Shown in pieces: positions 42,008 through 51,630 of a DNA stretch of 64,000 bases. Under the pieces are notes generated by a model. That model did no database searches. It was not told the DNA's origin and saw nothing but the letters and a program-made list of their open reading frames with translations. The stretch is taken from NCBI RefSeq assembly GCF_000222585.1, contig NZ_AFWE01000073.1, positions 124,001 to 188,000 on the forward strand. The letters are read 5' to 3'. The stretch comes from Vibrio scophthalmi LMG 19158 (GTDB lineage: Bacteria > Pseudomonadota > Gammaproteobacteria > Enterobacterales > Vibrionaceae). Position numbers and translations under genes: made by a program. The stretch's first letter is position 1. Each line of letters opens with the position of its first letter.

Positions 42008-43108
42008 ATGAAAAAATACCTTTTCTTGGCAACGGCCTCGTTGCTATTTGGCTGCGCTCAGCCAACCGAACTTGCTCAGCAATACCGCGATGGCGAATTT
42101 AAAACCACGCTTAATCGCGTTGATTCAGTGCAGTCAAACAGTAGCCGTGATTTTACTGAATTTCATAAGCAAGCGGAGCAAGTAGTCGAAAAATCACCGT
42201 CAATGGCCAAGATTTATCAACCGCTGTATGAAAAGCTCAATGAGTGGGTATTAGAAAGTGGTAACCCGAATGAGTTGGCCAATTTTGATATTCAAACCGC
42301 GCAATTAGGCGGTGGTGATAAAAAGGGCAACGTGCTGTTTACCGGTTACTTTTCACCAGTGATGGAACTGCGCCATCAAGCGAATGAACAATTCAAATTC
42401 CCTGTTTATGCCAAACCAGCCTGTGCCGCTGATTGCCCAACTCGTGCGGAAATTAACGCCGGTGCGCTCGATGGTCAGGGGTTAGAGCTTGGCTATGCCG
42501 CTAACCGAATCGACCCATTCTTAATGGAAGTACAAGGCAGTGGCTTTGTTCACTTTGAAGACGACGACTCATTGGAATACTTCGCGTATGGTGGCAAAAA
42601 CAACAAAGCTTACGTCAGTATTGGCCGTGTTCTCATTGAGCGCGGCGAAGTATCGCGTGAAAAAATGTCGATGAAAGCGATCAAAGATTGGGTGCTTGCC
42701 AATGATGAAGCGACCGTACGTGAACTGTTAGAGCAAAACCCATCGTATGTCTTTTTTGCTCCGCGAGCAGATGCTCCAGTAACGGGGTCGGCCGGTATTC
42801 CACTACTACCAATGGCGTCGGTAGCGGGTGACCGCTCTATTTTGCCAATGGGTACGCCGCTGCTGGCTGAAGTACCACTGTTAAATGCTGATGGAACTTG
42901 GAGTGGGGCACACCAACTTCGTTTGCTCATCGTATTAGACACCGGTGGTGCGGTGAAACAAAACCATCTTGATTTGTACCATGGTATGGGGGCTCGTGCT
43001 GGCACAGAAGCGGGTCATTACAAACACTTTGGTCGTGTTTGGAAGTTGGGTTTAGAAGGTTCTGCAACCCAAGCACCTTGGGCGATGCCGCCTGAGAAAC
43101 TAAACTAA
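42008..43108 (+). CDS. mltA: Membrane-bound lytic murein transglycosylase A (lipoprotein)
   Basis: 366 aa from the ATG at 42008, which gives a proper lipoprotein signal (ASLLFGC, lipid on Cys16). An in-frame ATG at 41966 would spoil it. MltA cleaves glycan strands of peptidoglycan to 1,6-anhydro products at the outer membrane. Domain order: MltA domain (about 90-250; VLFTGYFSPVMELRHQ, LMEVQGSGFVHFEDD) and the 3D domain (LIVLDTGGAVKQNHLDLYHGMG) with the catalytic aspartates. It is followed by a strong terminator. Confidence 0.94.
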   Translation: MKKYLFLATASLLFGCAQPTELAQQYRDGEFKTTLNRVDSVQSNSSRDFTEFHKQAEQVVEKSPSMAKIYQPLYEKLNEWVLESGNPNELANFDIQTAQLGGGDKKGNVLFTGYFSPVMELRHQANEQFKFPVYAKPACAADCPTRAEINAGALDGQGLELGYAANRIDPFLMEVQGSGFVHFEDDDSLEYFAYGGKNNKAYVSIGRVLIERGEVSREKMSMKAIKDWVLANDEATVRELLEQNPSYVFFAPRADAPVTGSAGIPLLPMASVAGDRSILPMGTPLLAEVPLLNADGTWSGAHQLRLLIVLDTGGAVKQNHLDLYHGMGARAGTEAGHYKHFGRVWKLGLEGSATQAPWAMPPEKLN

Positions 43109-43153
43109 TCAATACCTATTAGCGTCATTTCGGACGACTATAGACATTTCAAT

Positions 43154-43186
43154 AAAGAGTGCGTATAAAACGCACTCTTTGTTTTT
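43154..43186 (+). terminator. Terminator after mltA
   Basis: Perfect 11-bp stem (43154-43164 with 43170-43180), loop ATAAA, followed by GTTTTTG. Confidence 0.88.
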
Positions 43187-43211
43187 GTAACCGATTTACA
43201 GGCTTTGCGTT

Positions 43212-44021
43212 ATGCGTGAATTAGACACTCCAGCTTCAGATAACTACAACCAGCGTTTTGGTGGTACTCGTCGTTTATATGGCAACAGCGAAGTGGAGAT
43301 CCTCCGAGCTGCACACGTGTGTGTGATTGGTATTGGTGGTGTTGGTTCGTGGGCTGTAGAAGCCTTAGCGCGCAGTGGTGTGGGTGAGTTGACACTGATT
43401 GATATGGACGACGTGTGCGTGACCAATATCAACCGTCAAATCCATGCGATGAGTGGTACGGTAGGACAAAGCAAAATTGAAGTGATGGCTGAACGCGTTA
43501 AGTTGATCAACCCAGAGTGTAAGATCAACCTTATCGATGATTTCATTACCCCGGATAATCAGCATGAGTACCTCACGAAAGAGTACGACTATGTGCTGGA
43601 TGCAATTGATAGTGTTAAAGCGAAAGCGTCACTGTTGGCTTACTGCCGTAGCAATAAAATCAAGGTCATCACCACGGGTGGTGCGGGTGGTCAAACCGAT
43701 CCGACGCAAATCAAAATTGCCGATTTAACCAAAACTATCCAAGATCCGTTGGCGAAAAAAATCAAAGACACCTTGCGTCGTCATCATAATTTTCCGAAGA
43801 ATCCGCAGCGTAAATTCAACATCGACTGCGTATTTTCAACCGAACAGCTGAAATACCCACAAGCCGACGGCTCAGTGTGTGGTGTGAAAGCGACCGCGGA
43901 AGGGCCAAAACGTATGGATTGCGCTAGCGGCTTTGGCGCGGCGACGGTGGTGACTGCGACATTCGGCTTTGTTGCCGTGTCACGCATTATTGAAAAACTG
44001 ATCCAGAAACACGCGAAGTAG
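43212..44021 (+). CDS. tcdA: tRNA threonylcarbamoyladenosine dehydratase TcdA (CsdL)
   Basis: 269 aa, E1/ThiF-like. The nucleotide-binding motif VIGIGGVGSWAVEALARSGVGELTLIDMDDV (about 37-67) and NINRQ are typical. The enzyme uses ATP to cyclise t6A37 to ct6A in ANN-decoding tRNAs. C-terminal cysteines (MDCASGFGAATVV) are near the active site. csdE begins 10 nt later. In E. coli the pair is followed by csdA; here csdA is not adjacent. Confidence 0.95.
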   Translation: MRELDTPASDNYNQRFGGTRRLYGNSEVEILRAAHVCVIGIGGVGSWAVEALARSGVGELTLIDMDDVCVTNINRQIHAMSGTVGQSKIEVMAERVKLINPECKINLIDDFITPDNQHEYLTKEYDYVLDAIDSVKAKASLLAYCRSNKIKVITTGGAGGQTDPTQIKIADLTKTIQDPLAKKIKDTLRRHHNFPKNPQRKFNIDCVFSTEQLKYPQADGSVCGVKATAEGPKRMDCASGFGAATVVTATFGFVAVSRIIEKLIQKHAK

Positions 44022-44031
44022 GAGAGTGGTT

Positions 44032-44475
44032 ATGTCATCGTTTCCTTCATGCCCTTTTGGCAATAGTTCCACTGCTGAGAACATCACGGCGGAGCAAATT
44101 GCACAAGTGATGCAGAACTTTCGTGGTTGGGAAGATCGTTATCGTCAGGTGATTCAGTGGGGCAAAAAGCTACCAGTGATGCCAGAAGAGCTAAAATCAG
44201 AGCAAGTCACCGTCTCAGGTTGTGAAAGCCAAGTTTGGCTGGTGAGCGAGCAAGTTGATGGCGTATGGTACTTTTGTGCCGATTCAGATGCCCGCATTGT
44301 ACGCGGCCTGATTGCCTTAGTGTTAGCGGCATTTAATGGCAAAAACAGTGCTCAAATTCAAGCGTTTGATATTGATGCTTACTTCGACCAATTGGGTTTA
44401 ATTGCCCACCTAAGCCCATCTCGCGGCAATGGCTTAAAGGCTATTGTTGAACAGATAAAACAATCGGCCGGTTAA
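44032..44475 (+). CDS. csdE: Sulfur acceptor protein CsdE (SufE-like)
   Basis: 147 aa from the ATG at 44032, which has GGAGA at the right distance; a GTG at 44026 is too close to that site. SufE fold. The sulfur-accepting cysteine is C64 in TVSGCESQVWL, and WGKKLPVMPEELK is typical. It accepts sulfur from the cysteine desulfurase CsdA and interacts with TcdA. No desulfurase gene is in this window, so the partner must be elsewhere, or CsdE works with IscS or SufS. Confidence 0.92.
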   Translation: MSSFPSCPFGNSSTAENITAEQIAQVMQNFRGWEDRYRQVIQWGKKLPVMPEELKSEQVTVSGCESQVWLVSEQVDGVWYFCADSDARIVRGLIALVLAAFNGKNSAQIQAFDIDAYFDQLGLIAHLSPSRGNGLKAIVEQIKQSAG

Positions 44476-44608
44476 TCCGGCTGGTTAAAGTTTAATCACT
44501 GCTATTTTAATGCCTTAGCAAAAACAGACGCTTGTCACACTTGTTGTCACTGGCTAAAGGCTGTAAAATCCGCGCCCTAAATAATTGTTCCGTTGCTTGA
44601 GAGACACC

Positions 44609-45733
44609 ATGACCTCTGAAAAAATCAACCTGCTCGATTTCGATCGCCAAGGATTGCGTACATTCTTTGCTGAAGAATTAAATGAAAAAGCATTCCGCGC
44701 CGAACAGGTGATGAAGTGGATCTACCATTTTGGTGTTGACGATTTCGACAACATGAACAACATCAACAAAGTATTACGTGAGAAACTAAAACAACGCTGC
44801 GAAATTAAAGCACCGGTTGTTTCAGAAGCTCAACACTCATCGGATGGCACCATTAAATGGGCAATGCGCGTGGGTGATCAAGACGTTGAAACCGTATACA
44901 TCCCTGAAGATGACCGCGCAACACTATGTGTTTCTTCTCAGGTAGGTTGTGCACTGGAATGTAAATTCTGTTCAACTGCTCAGCAAGGCTTTAACCGCAA
45001 CCTGAAAGTATCGGAAATCATCGGTCAGGTATGGCGTGCTGCGCGTGAAATCGGTCTGCAAAAAGAAACGGGTCGCCGTCCAATTACCAACGTGGTAATG
45101 ATGGGTATGGGTGAGCCGCTACTGAACATGAAAAACTTGATTCCAGCACTGGAAATCATGTTGGACGATCTTGGTTTTGGTTTGTCTAAGCGTCGCGTTA
45201 CGGTATCAACATCAGGTGTTGTATCGGGTCTTGACCAAATGACCGGCAAAATTGACGTGGCACTTGCGATCTCACTACACGCGCCAAACGATAAGCTACG
45301 TAGCGAAATCATGCCAATCAATGACCGTTGGGATATTCAAGAGTTTCTCGCGTCAGTACGTCGTTATATCGCATCATCAAATGCCAACCGTGGCCGAGTG
45401 ACGGTAGAGTATGTTTTGCTTGACCATATTAACGATGGTACTGAACATGCCCATGAACTGGCAGAGTTGATGAAGGATACACCTTGTAAGATCAACCTGA
45501 TTCCGTTTAACCCGTACCCAGGTTCGCCATACAAAAAGCCAAGCAACTCACGCATCGACCGTTTCCAAAAAACCTTGATGCAATACGAGCACACCGTGAC
45601 GACTCGTAAAACCCGTGGCGATGATATTGATGCCGCATGTGGTCAGCTAGTGGGTGACGTTATCGACCGTACAAAACGTACTGCGATAGCAAAAGCCGCG
45701 AAAGGCGAAAGTATCGACATCAAAGCGCTATAA
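44609..45733 (+). CDS. rlmN: Dual-specificity rRNA/tRNA methyltransferase RlmN
   Basis: 374 aa from the ATG at 44609, preceded by GAGAG; an upstream ATG at 44585 adds 8 unlikely residues. A radical-SAM enzyme that makes m2A2503 in 23S rRNA and m2A37 in some tRNAs. The cluster motif C114-x3-C118-x2-C121 ([12 protein letters not shown]), GMGEPL, and the C-terminal mechanistic cysteine in DIDAACGQL are present. A strong terminator follows. Confidence 0.97.
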   Translation: MTSEKINLLDFDRQGLRTFFAEELNEKAFRAEQVMKWIYHFGVDDFDNMNNINKVLREKLKQRCEIKAPVVSEAQHSSDGTIKWAMRVGDQDVETVYIPEDDRATLCVSSQVGCALECKFCSTAQQGFNRNLKVSEIIGQVWRAAREIGLQKETGRRPITNVVMMGMGEPLLNMKNLIPALEIMLDDLGFGLSKRRVTVSTSGVVSGLDQMTGKIDVALAISLHAPNDKLRSEIMPINDRWDIQEFLASVRRYIASSNANRGRVTVEYVLLDHINDGTEHAHELAELMKDTPCKINLIPFNPYPGSPYKKPSNSRIDRFQKTLMQYEHTVTTRKTRGDDIDAACGQLVGDVIDRTKRTAIAKAAKGESIDIKAL

Positions 45734-45747
45734 TTGAGTCAAATTTG

Positions 45748-45777
45748 AAAAAGCCAGAGCATCGCTCTGGCTTTTTT
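45748..45777 (+). terminator. Terminator after rlmN
   Basis: Perfect 8-bp GC-rich stem extended by A/T pairs (45748-45760 with 45764-45776), loop ATC, T run. Confidence 0.92.
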
Positions 45778-45906
45778 GTTTTCTGAAAAAAGGAAAATAA
45801 TCTACGTAAGGCGATATTTGTCGAAGTTTGTTACCTTTTTAGTCACTTAGAATGTCAATTTTTAGAAAAACCTTGAGCTTGCTGTAATTTATCTATCTTA
45901 GTTGTG

Positions 45907-45934
45907 TTGTTTCATGCCTGATATCTATTAGAAT
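45907..45934 (+). promoter_or_regulatory. Candidate rodZ promoter
   Basis: TTGTTT (45907-45912), 16 nt, TAGAAT (45929-45934). Transcription from about 45942 would give a 5' leader of about 225 nt that includes both hairpins described next. Confidence 0.4.
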
Positions 45935-45950
45935 TAACAGTCATACTCAT

Positions 45951-45998
45951 AGCCGCATTGCCTGTTGAATGAGTTTGTTCATTTACCCAAATGCGGTT
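45951..45998 (+). other. Two-tier hairpin in the rodZ leader
   Basis: Outer stem of 9 bp (45951-45959 with 45990-45998, one G-U) encloses an inner stem of 7 bp (45966-45972 with 45979-45985, one G-U) with a 6-nt loop. It begins about 9 nt after the predicted transcription start. No T run follows, so it does not look like a terminator. It could be a leader structure or the 5' end of a small RNA. Confidence 0.45.
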
Positions 45999-46093
45999 GA
46001 GGGCAAGAAGACGAGATTTACCGACATAGTGACTGAACTATCTTGCTAAAAAGATGCCTTAAATCGGTAGATATATAAACGAATTAAATGACA

Positions 46094-46142
46094 TTGGGTA
46101 CCACTCACCACTAACGAAAAATAATAAAAATGGTGCACCCAA
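46094..46142 (+). other. Long-loop hairpin before rodZ
   Basis: TTGGGTACCA (46094-46103) pairs with TGGTGCACCCAA (46131-46142) with a 2-nt bulge, around an A-rich loop of 27 nt. It ends 23 nt before the rodZ ATG. The 45734-46165 gap has no gene; it holds the rlmN terminator, the candidate promoter and these two structures. Confidence 0.35.
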
Positions 46143-46165
46143 CGTAAACCAGAGAAATTGATAAT

Positions 46166-47122
46166 ATGAACACGGATCAACCAACCCCAGTTACAGACGA
46201 CAATGTAGATACCATCCTAGTAGAAGCGGGCACCATTCTTAAACAGAAACGTGAAGAGCTAGGCCTATCAAAGAAGCAAGTCGCTGACCGTTTGCGTTTG
46301 CGTCTTACGCTTATCGAACAAATTGAAAGTAACCAGTTTGAGGCGGATCAAGTCGCCACTTTCACGCGTGGTTACTTACGCTCTTACGCCAAAATTGTTG
46401 GCATCGATGAAGCGGTCGTGTTAGCCGCTCTCGACGAGCGAATGGGCACTCAGCCACAAGAACAAACCATGAAAAGTTTCTCGCGTAAGACTAATCGTGA
46501 AAAACATGACAGCCGTATCATGGCACTCACTTGGGGTATCTTGGCGGTCATCGTTGCCATCTCTTCAGTTTGGTGGTGGCAGAATCAACAAAAAGATGTG
46601 GTTGAGATAGCAGTTGAAGAGCAACCGGCGGTGGTGGCACCAGCGCCAGGAGTCAGCATGCAATCGGTGACCGAAGCGGAAAACGCATTAACGGCAGAAG
46701 AACAAGCACCACAGGTCGATGAGTTAGAGCCAGCAACAGATGAGCTTGCGACCTCAACGATTGAAAACTCAGCAGAGGCAGCGAACGACGCAGGCGATAC
46801 AACCACTGATTCAGAGGCGAAGGTCGAAGATGAAGCTACCGCAACTGAAAGCGCCAACGAAACAACGACTCCTGTGGCTGTGAACGCAAACCTTATGCAA
46901 ATGAACTTTAGCGATGATTGCTGGGTTCAAGTGAAAGATGCTGCGGGCAAAACATTGACGTCAGGCATCAAAAAAGCCGGACAAACATTAGAAGTTGAAG
47001 GTAAGAAGCCTTATAAAGTTATTTTAGGCGCACCGGAAAACGTTTCTATCACATTAGCGAGTGAACCTGTCGACCTTTCTGGGTATACTGCAGGCAAAGT
47101 AGCAAGATTCACCTTACCTTAG
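46166..47122 (+). CDS. rodZ: Cytoskeleton protein RodZ
   Basis: 318 aa. A cytoplasmic HTH domain (about 17-85; [30 protein letters not shown]) that binds MreB, a basic stretch and one membrane segment at about 118-136 ([17 protein letters not shown]). A long acidic Ala/Thr/Glu-rich periplasmic linker (about 145-245) follows, then a C-terminal beta domain (about 248-318; [19 protein letters not shown]). It links MreB to the wall-building elongasome and cell shape. It is 8 nt before ispG. Confidence 0.95.
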   Translation: MNTDQPTPVTDDNVDTILVEAGTILKQKREELGLSKKQVADRLRLRLTLIEQIESNQFEADQVATFTRGYLRSYAKIVGIDEAVVLAALDERMGTQPQEQTMKSFSRKTNREKHDSRIMALTWGILAVIVAISSVWWWQNQQKDVVEIAVEEQPAVVAPAPGVSMQSVTEAENALTAEEQAPQVDELEPATDELATSTIENSAEAANDAGDTTTDSEAKVEDEATATESANETTTPVAVNANLMQMNFSDDCWVQVKDAAGKTLTSGIKKAGQTLEVEGKKPYKVILGAPENVSITLASEPVDLSGYTAGKVARFTLP

Positions 47123-47130
47123 ACACGATT

Positions 47131-48249
47131 ATGCAATACGAATCCCCTATCAAACGTCGCCCATCGACTCGAATTTACGTGGGCGATGTGCCTATTGGTG
47201 ACGGCGCGCCGATTGCGGTGCAATCAATGACGAACACCAGAACAACAGACGTGGAAGCGACTGTTGCACAAATTCGAGCGTTGGAAAATGTCGGTGCGGA
47301 TATCGTACGCGTTTCAGTCCCGACGATGGATGCTGCTGAAGCATTCAAATTGATCAAACAGCAAGTGAATGTACCGTTAGTGGCGGATATTCACTTTGAT
47401 TACCGTATTGCCTTAAAAGTGGCAGAGTACGGGGTTGACTGTTTACGTATCAACCCGGGCAATATCGGCAACGAAGAGCGTATTCGCGCGGTAGTTGATT
47501 GCGCTCGTGATAAAAATATCCCAATTCGCATCGGTGTTAACGGTGGTTCACTGGAAAAAGAAATCCAGATGAAGTATCGCGAGCCAACACCGGAAGCTTT
47601 GGTTGAATCTGCCATGCGTCATGTTGATATCCTTGATCGTCTTAACTTCGACCAATTCAAAGTTAGCGTGAAAGCATCAGACGTCTTCCTTGCCGTCGAT
47701 TCATATCGTTTGCTAGCGAAGCAGATTGATCAACCGCTGCACTTAGGTATTACAGAAGCTGGTGGTGCTCGAGCGGGTGCGGTTAAGTCATCCGTTGGTC
47801 TCGGTATGCTGTTGGCAGAAGGCATCGGTGATACGTTACGCATCTCTTTGGCAGCAAACCCAGTTGAAGAGATCAAAGTGGGCTTCGATATTTTGAAATC
47901 ACTGCGCATTCGCTCACGTGGTATCAACTTTATTGCTTGTCCAAGCTGTTCACGTCAAGAATTTGATGTGATTAATACAGTGAACGCGCTTGAAGAGCGC
48001 TTAGAAGACATTATTACGCCAATGGACGTTTCGATCATTGGTTGTGTGGTGAACGGTCCGGGTGAAGCGGAAGTTTCTCATCTTGGTCTAGCGGGCAGCA
48101 GCAACAAAAGTGCCTTCTATGAAGATGGTAAGCGCCAGAAAGAGCGTCTTGATAACCAAGACCTCGTGGCCACTTTGGAAGCGAAGATCCGCGCCAAAGC
48201 CGCACTTATGGACGAGAGCAACCGCATCAACATTAAAGTACAAGATTAA
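47131..48249 (+). CDS. ispG: 4-hydroxy-3-methylbut-2-enyl diphosphate synthase IspG (GcpE)
   Basis: 372 aa. Penultimate step of the MEP isoprenoid pathway, converting MEcPP to HMBPP. The N-terminal TIM barrel starts [23 protein letters not shown] and [13 protein letters not shown] are conserved. The 4Fe-4S ligands lie in CPSC and in [16 protein letters not shown]. It sits in the conserved rodZ-ispG-hisS order, 8 nt after rodZ and 35 nt before hisS, so probably one transcript. Confidence 0.97.
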   Translation: MQYESPIKRRPSTRIYVGDVPIGDGAPIAVQSMTNTRTTDVEATVAQIRALENVGADIVRVSVPTMDAAEAFKLIKQQVNVPLVADIHFDYRIALKVAEYGVDCLRINPGNIGNEERIRAVVDCARDKNIPIRIGVNGGSLEKEIQMKYREPTPEALVESAMRHVDILDRLNFDQFKVSVKASDVFLAVDSYRLLAKQIDQPLHLGITEAGGARAGAVKSSVGLGMLLAEGIGDTLRISLAANPVEEIKVGFDILKSLRIRSRGINFIACPSCSRQEFDVINTVNALEERLEDIITPMDVSIIGCVVNGPGEAEVSHLGLAGSSNKSAFYEDGKRQKERLDNQDLVATLEAKIRAKAALMDESNRINIKVQD

Positions 48250-48284
48250 ATCTCAACGAAGTAATACAAATTACGGTAATTATT

Positions 48285-49553
48285 GTGGCAAAAACTATTC
48301 AAGCAATCCGAGGCATGAACGACTGCCTTCCAACTCAATCACCACTGTGGCAAAAACTTGAAAACACAGTGAAAAACGTAGTTAGCGCATACGGTTATAA
48401 CGAAGTGCGCATGCCAATCGTTGAAGAGACAAACCTATTCAGCCGCGCGGTTGGTGAAGAGACAGACGTCGTTTCAAAAGAAATGTACACCTTTGATGAT
48501 CGTAACGGCGATAGCCTAACACTTCGTCCTGAAGGTACTGCGGGTTGTGTACGTGCATGTATTCAAAACAGCCTGATCAACCGTGACGAACAGCGTCTGT
48601 GGTACATGGGGCCTATGTTCCGCCATGAGCGTCCACAGAAAGGTCGTTACCGTCAATTCCACCAGTGTGGTGTTGAGGTGTTTGGCCTAAATGGTCCAGA
48701 TGTTGATGCTGAACTTATTATGATGACAGCACGTCTATGGCGTGATCTGGGTATCAATGAACATGTTCGTCTTGAGCTTAACTCTATCGGTTCTCAAGAA
48801 GATCGCGCAGTGTACCGTACTGCATTGGTGGCGTTCCTTGAGCAACACATCGACGTGCTCGACGAAGATTGTAAGCGTCGCATGCACACGAACCCACTGC
48901 GTGTTCTGGATACGAAGAACCCTGATGTTCAGGCTATTTTAGGTGATGCGCCTCGTCTTTCTGAGTACTTAGGCGAAGAATCTAAAGCTCACTTTGCAGG
49001 TCTATGTGAACTTCTTGATGCTGCGGGTATCGAATACAAAGTTAACGAGCGTTTAGTTCGTGGCCTTGATTACTACAACCGCACAGTATTCGAATGGATC
49101 ACTGAGAGCTTAGGTTCTCAAGGCACCGTTTGTGGTGGTGGTCGTTACGATGGCCTTGTTGAACAACTAGGCGGAAAAGCAACCCCAGCAGTTGGCTTTG
49201 CTATGGGTCTTGAGCGTCTAGTATTGATGCTTGAAACACTCGAGCTGACTGATGTACGTCGCAGTGTAGATGTCTACATGGTTACCGCTGGTGAAGGTAC
49301 TATGATGGCGGGTATGAAGCTGTCTGAACAGCTACGCGGACAAGTACCAGGCCTACGTGTAATGAACCACTTTGGTGGTGGCAACTTTAAGAAGCAGTTT
49401 AAACGTGCAGATAAAGTGGGTGCGATTGTTGCACTTGTGCTAGGTGAAAATGAAGTAGCAGACAACACAGTGGTATTGAAAGACTTGGTTGGCGGCACAC
49501 AAGAAACTTACACCCAAGCAGAAGTTATCACTAAATTGGCTGATTTAATCTAA
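48285..49553 (+). CDS. hisS: Histidyl-tRNA synthetase
   Basis: 422 aa with a GTG start; [15 protein letters not shown] is the conserved N-terminus, which fixes it. Class II synthetase. Motif 1 region ([29 protein letters not shown]), motif 2 [24 protein letters not shown], the histidine motifs [15 protein letters not shown] and GGGRYDGL, and motif 3 GFAMGLERL are present. The C-terminal anticodon-binding domain spans about 325-422. A hairpin terminator follows. Confidence 0.98.
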   Translation: MAKTIQAIRGMNDCLPTQSPLWQKLENTVKNVVSAYGYNEVRMPIVEETNLFSRAVGEETDVVSKEMYTFDDRNGDSLTLRPEGTAGCVRACIQNSLINRDEQRLWYMGPMFRHERPQKGRYRQFHQCGVEVFGLNGPDVDAELIMMTARLWRDLGINEHVRLELNSIGSQEDRAVYRTALVAFLEQHIDVLDEDCKRRMHTNPLRVLDTKNPDVQAILGDAPRLSEYLGEESKAHFAGLCELLDAAGIEYKVNERLVRGLDYYNRTVFEWITESLGSQGTVCGGGRYDGLVEQLGGKATPAVGFAMGLERLVLMLETLELTDVRRSVDVYMVTAGEGTMMAGMKLSEQLRGQVPGLRVMNHFGGGNFKKQFKRADKVGAIVALVLGENEVADNTVVLKDLVGGTQETYTQAEVITKLADLI

Positions 49554-49574
49554 GCAAATTTATATTCAACAAAG

Positions 49575-49599
49575 TGGCGATCAACGTCGCCATTTTTAA
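49575..49599 (+). terminator. Terminator after hisS
   Basis: 6-bp stem TGGCGA/TCGCCA with a 6-nt loop followed by TTTTTAAA. It is modest and may allow read-through to yfgM. Confidence 0.6.
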
Positions 49600-49657
49600 A
49601 TGTTAATGTCGCGCGTCTCCTATTGATGGCATTGGCATAAGTTTAAGAGGACAGGAA

Positions 49658-50272
49658 GTGGAACTCTACGATACCGAAGAACAACAAGTTGAAGCGATCA
49701 AAGATTGGTGGAAAGAGAACGGCAAAGCCGTGATCTTTGGCGCGGTTATTGGCCTAGGTGGTTTGTTTGGCTGGCGCTATTACCAAGATACAACTTTAGC
49801 GGCTCAAGAAGCGGCTTCTGAAAGCTACACTAAAGCAATGGAAAGCTTAGCGGCGAGCGGCGCTCAAGCTGAAACACAAGTACAAACCTTTATTGAAGCG
49901 AACGGCAAAACAGAATACAGCATTCTTGCCGCGCTTCAGTTAGCGAAAGTACAAGTGGAAGCGAACCAATTGGATGAGGCGATCACCCAACTACAATGGG
50001 CAAAAGACGCAACTCAAGACCAAGCACTACTTGCGGTTATTAACTTCCGTCTTGCACGTTTACAAGCAGAGCAAGGTGATTTTGATAGCGCAATTGCTCA
50101 ACTAGCAAACATCACGGATGCTGGTTGGACTGGTCGTGTTGAAGAACTAAAAGGCGACATCTTACTGCGCAAAGGCGACAAAGAAGCTGCGTATGCTGCG
50201 TACACCGAAGCTCAACAAGCAGGTGATGCAACAGAAGTGCTGAAAATGAAATTGGATGATCTCGCCAAGTAA
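49658..50272 (+). CDS. yfgM: YfgM-family periplasmic chaperone / SecYEG ancillary protein
   Basis: 204 aa with a GTG start (GAGGACAGGAA upstream). The N-terminus ELYDTEEQQVEAIKDWWKENGK is followed by one membrane segment at about 26-41. A periplasmic TPR-like helical domain then fills the rest (repeats such as LDEAITQLQWAKDA, FDSAIAQLANITDAG). YfgM docks on SecYEG with PpiD and helps outer-membrane protein transit. It lies 11 nt before bamB, consistent with a shared role in envelope assembly. Confidence 0.92.
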   Translation: MELYDTEEQQVEAIKDWWKENGKAVIFGAVIGLGGLFGWRYYQDTTLAAQEAASESYTKAMESLAASGAQAETQVQTFIEANGKTEYSILAALQLAKVQVEANQLDEAITQLQWAKDATQDQALLAVINFRLARLQAEQGDFDSAIAQLANITDAGWTGRVEELKGDILLRKGDKEAAYAAYTEAQQAGDATEVLKMKLDDLAK

Positions 50273-50283
50273 GGGCTTTTTGG

Positions 50284-51444
50284 ATGAAGAAAATGCTGAA
50301 CAAGGCATTAACTGCCGTTGCGATTGTCGGTGTGCTAGCCGGTTGTGCGAGTGAAGAAGACACCATCATCATGGCACCAGTGCCGCAAGTTGATAGTGAG
50401 TTTACGCCAACCTCAGTGTGGAGCGCTTCAGTAGGAGATGGTGTTGACCAATACTTCTCGAAACTCTCTCCTGAATTTGCTTATGGCAAAGTGTTTGTTG
50501 CGAGTCGTGATGGTGTGGTTAAAGCACTCAATCCTGAAAGTGGCGAAACATTATGGCAAGCTGAGCTAGAAGAGGATGTGCCTGCACGTCTTTCTGGTGG
50601 CATTACCGCGGCTTACGACAAACTGTTTATCGGCAGTGAAAATGGCGAAGTGATTGCGCTTAACCAAGAGACCGGCGAGCTTATTTGGCGCGTCAGTGTT
50701 CAAGGTGAAGTGTTAGCAGCGCCAGTCACGGATGAAAACTTAGTCCTTGTTCATACCAGCGAAGGCTTTTTGCTGGCGCTGAACCAAGTTACTGGTGAGC
50801 AACAATGGGCCATCGGCACCGAAGTGCCTAACCTAACGCTACGTGGTAATAGTACTCCTGTGACCGTTTCTGGTGGCGTATTCTGGGGTACCGCCAATGG
50901 TCGCCTTGCGGCGGCAATTGTTCAACGTGGTCAGCTGATTTGGCAACAACCGATTGGTACGCCAAAAGGGGCGACAGAAATCGATCGCATCGTTGATGTT
51001 GATGCCTCTCCAGTGGTACTTGGCAGCACCCTATATATTGTTGGTTACAATGGCCAGCTAACGGCGATTGATTTGCGCTCAGGCCAACCGGCCTGGAAAC
51101 GCAGTTACTCATCGGCGACGGATTTGACCAGCGATGGTCGTAGTTTGTTCGTAGTGACCGATAAAGACCATATTGTTGCTGTTGATGCACGCAGCGGTAC
51201 GGAGTTATGGAGCAATAAGCAGCTTGAACACCGCTTAGTGACCGCTCCAGAGATTATTGATAACTACCTCGTAGTTGGCGACAGTGAAGGCTACCTTTAC
51301 TGGCTTGACCGCTCAACAGGTGAGTTTGTTGCACAACAAGAAGTGGACAGCAGCGGCTTTGCTGTACCGCCAGTGCAATTGGATGATGGTTACGTAATTA
51401 TCACTCGCGATGGCGATGTAAAGAAACTAACGATCAGTCAATAA
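50284..51444 (+). CDS. bamB: Outer membrane assembly lipoprotein BamB
   Basis: 386 aa. Lipoprotein signal with lipobox VLAGC (Cys21). The mature part is an eight-bladed beta propeller of PQQ-like repeats (ALNPESGETLWQAEL, ALNQETGELIWRVSV, ALNQVTGEQQWAIG, AIDLRSGQPAWKRSY, AVDARSGTELWSNK). It is a subunit of the BAM complex that inserts beta-barrel proteins. In the order yfgM-bamB-der, as in E. coli. Confidence 0.97.
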   Translation: MKKMLNKALTAVAIVGVLAGCASEEDTIIMAPVPQVDSEFTPTSVWSASVGDGVDQYFSKLSPEFAYGKVFVASRDGVVKALNPESGETLWQAELEEDVPARLSGGITAAYDKLFIGSENGEVIALNQETGELIWRVSVQGEVLAAPVTDENLVLVHTSEGFLLALNQVTGEQQWAIGTEVPNLTLRGNSTPVTVSGGVFWGTANGRLAAAIVQRGQLIWQQPIGTPKGATEIDRIVDVDASPVVLGSTLYIVGYNGQLTAIDLRSGQPAWKRSYSSATDLTSDGRSLFVVTDKDHIVAVDARSGTELWSNKQLEHRLVTAPEIIDNYLVVGDSEGYLYWLDRSTGEFVAQQEVDSSGFAVPPVQLDDGYVIITRDGDVKKLTISQ

Positions 51445-51465
51445 TTTCGTGATATAATTCACATT

Positions 51466-51500
51466 CGGCTCCTTTCTGGTGACAGATAGGGGCCGTTTTG
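51466..51500 (+). terminator. Terminator after bamB
   Basis: 8-bp stem with one G-U (51466-51473 with 51488-51495), 14-nt loop, then TTTTGTT. It separates bamB from the hairpin element and der. Confidence 0.65.
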
Positions 51501-51531
51501 TTCATATAAAACAAGTGTTTAATCCTGAAAT

Positions 51532-51603
51532 TGTGGTTATAGGTAACTATTTGGTAATGAACTTGGCAATAAGCAAAGTTGCCAGTCGTTACCTATAACT
51601 ACA
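51532..51603 (+). other. 72-nt near-perfect hairpin element before der
   Basis: Arms of 16 nt (51532-51547 and 51588-51603) pair completely except for one G-U. Twelve of the pairs, GTTATAGGTAAC with GTTACCTATAAC, are Watson-Crick without a break. Inside is a second stem, TGGCAA with TTGCCA, around a 9-nt loop. There is no T run, so it is not an ordinary terminator. It ends 27 nt before the der ATG. It may be a leader structure, a DNA-level binding site or a small non-autonomous repeat. No target duplication is visible. Confidence 0.6.
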
Positions 51604-51630
51604 TAAGAAAAGAATATTGTAGAGGTTGTT

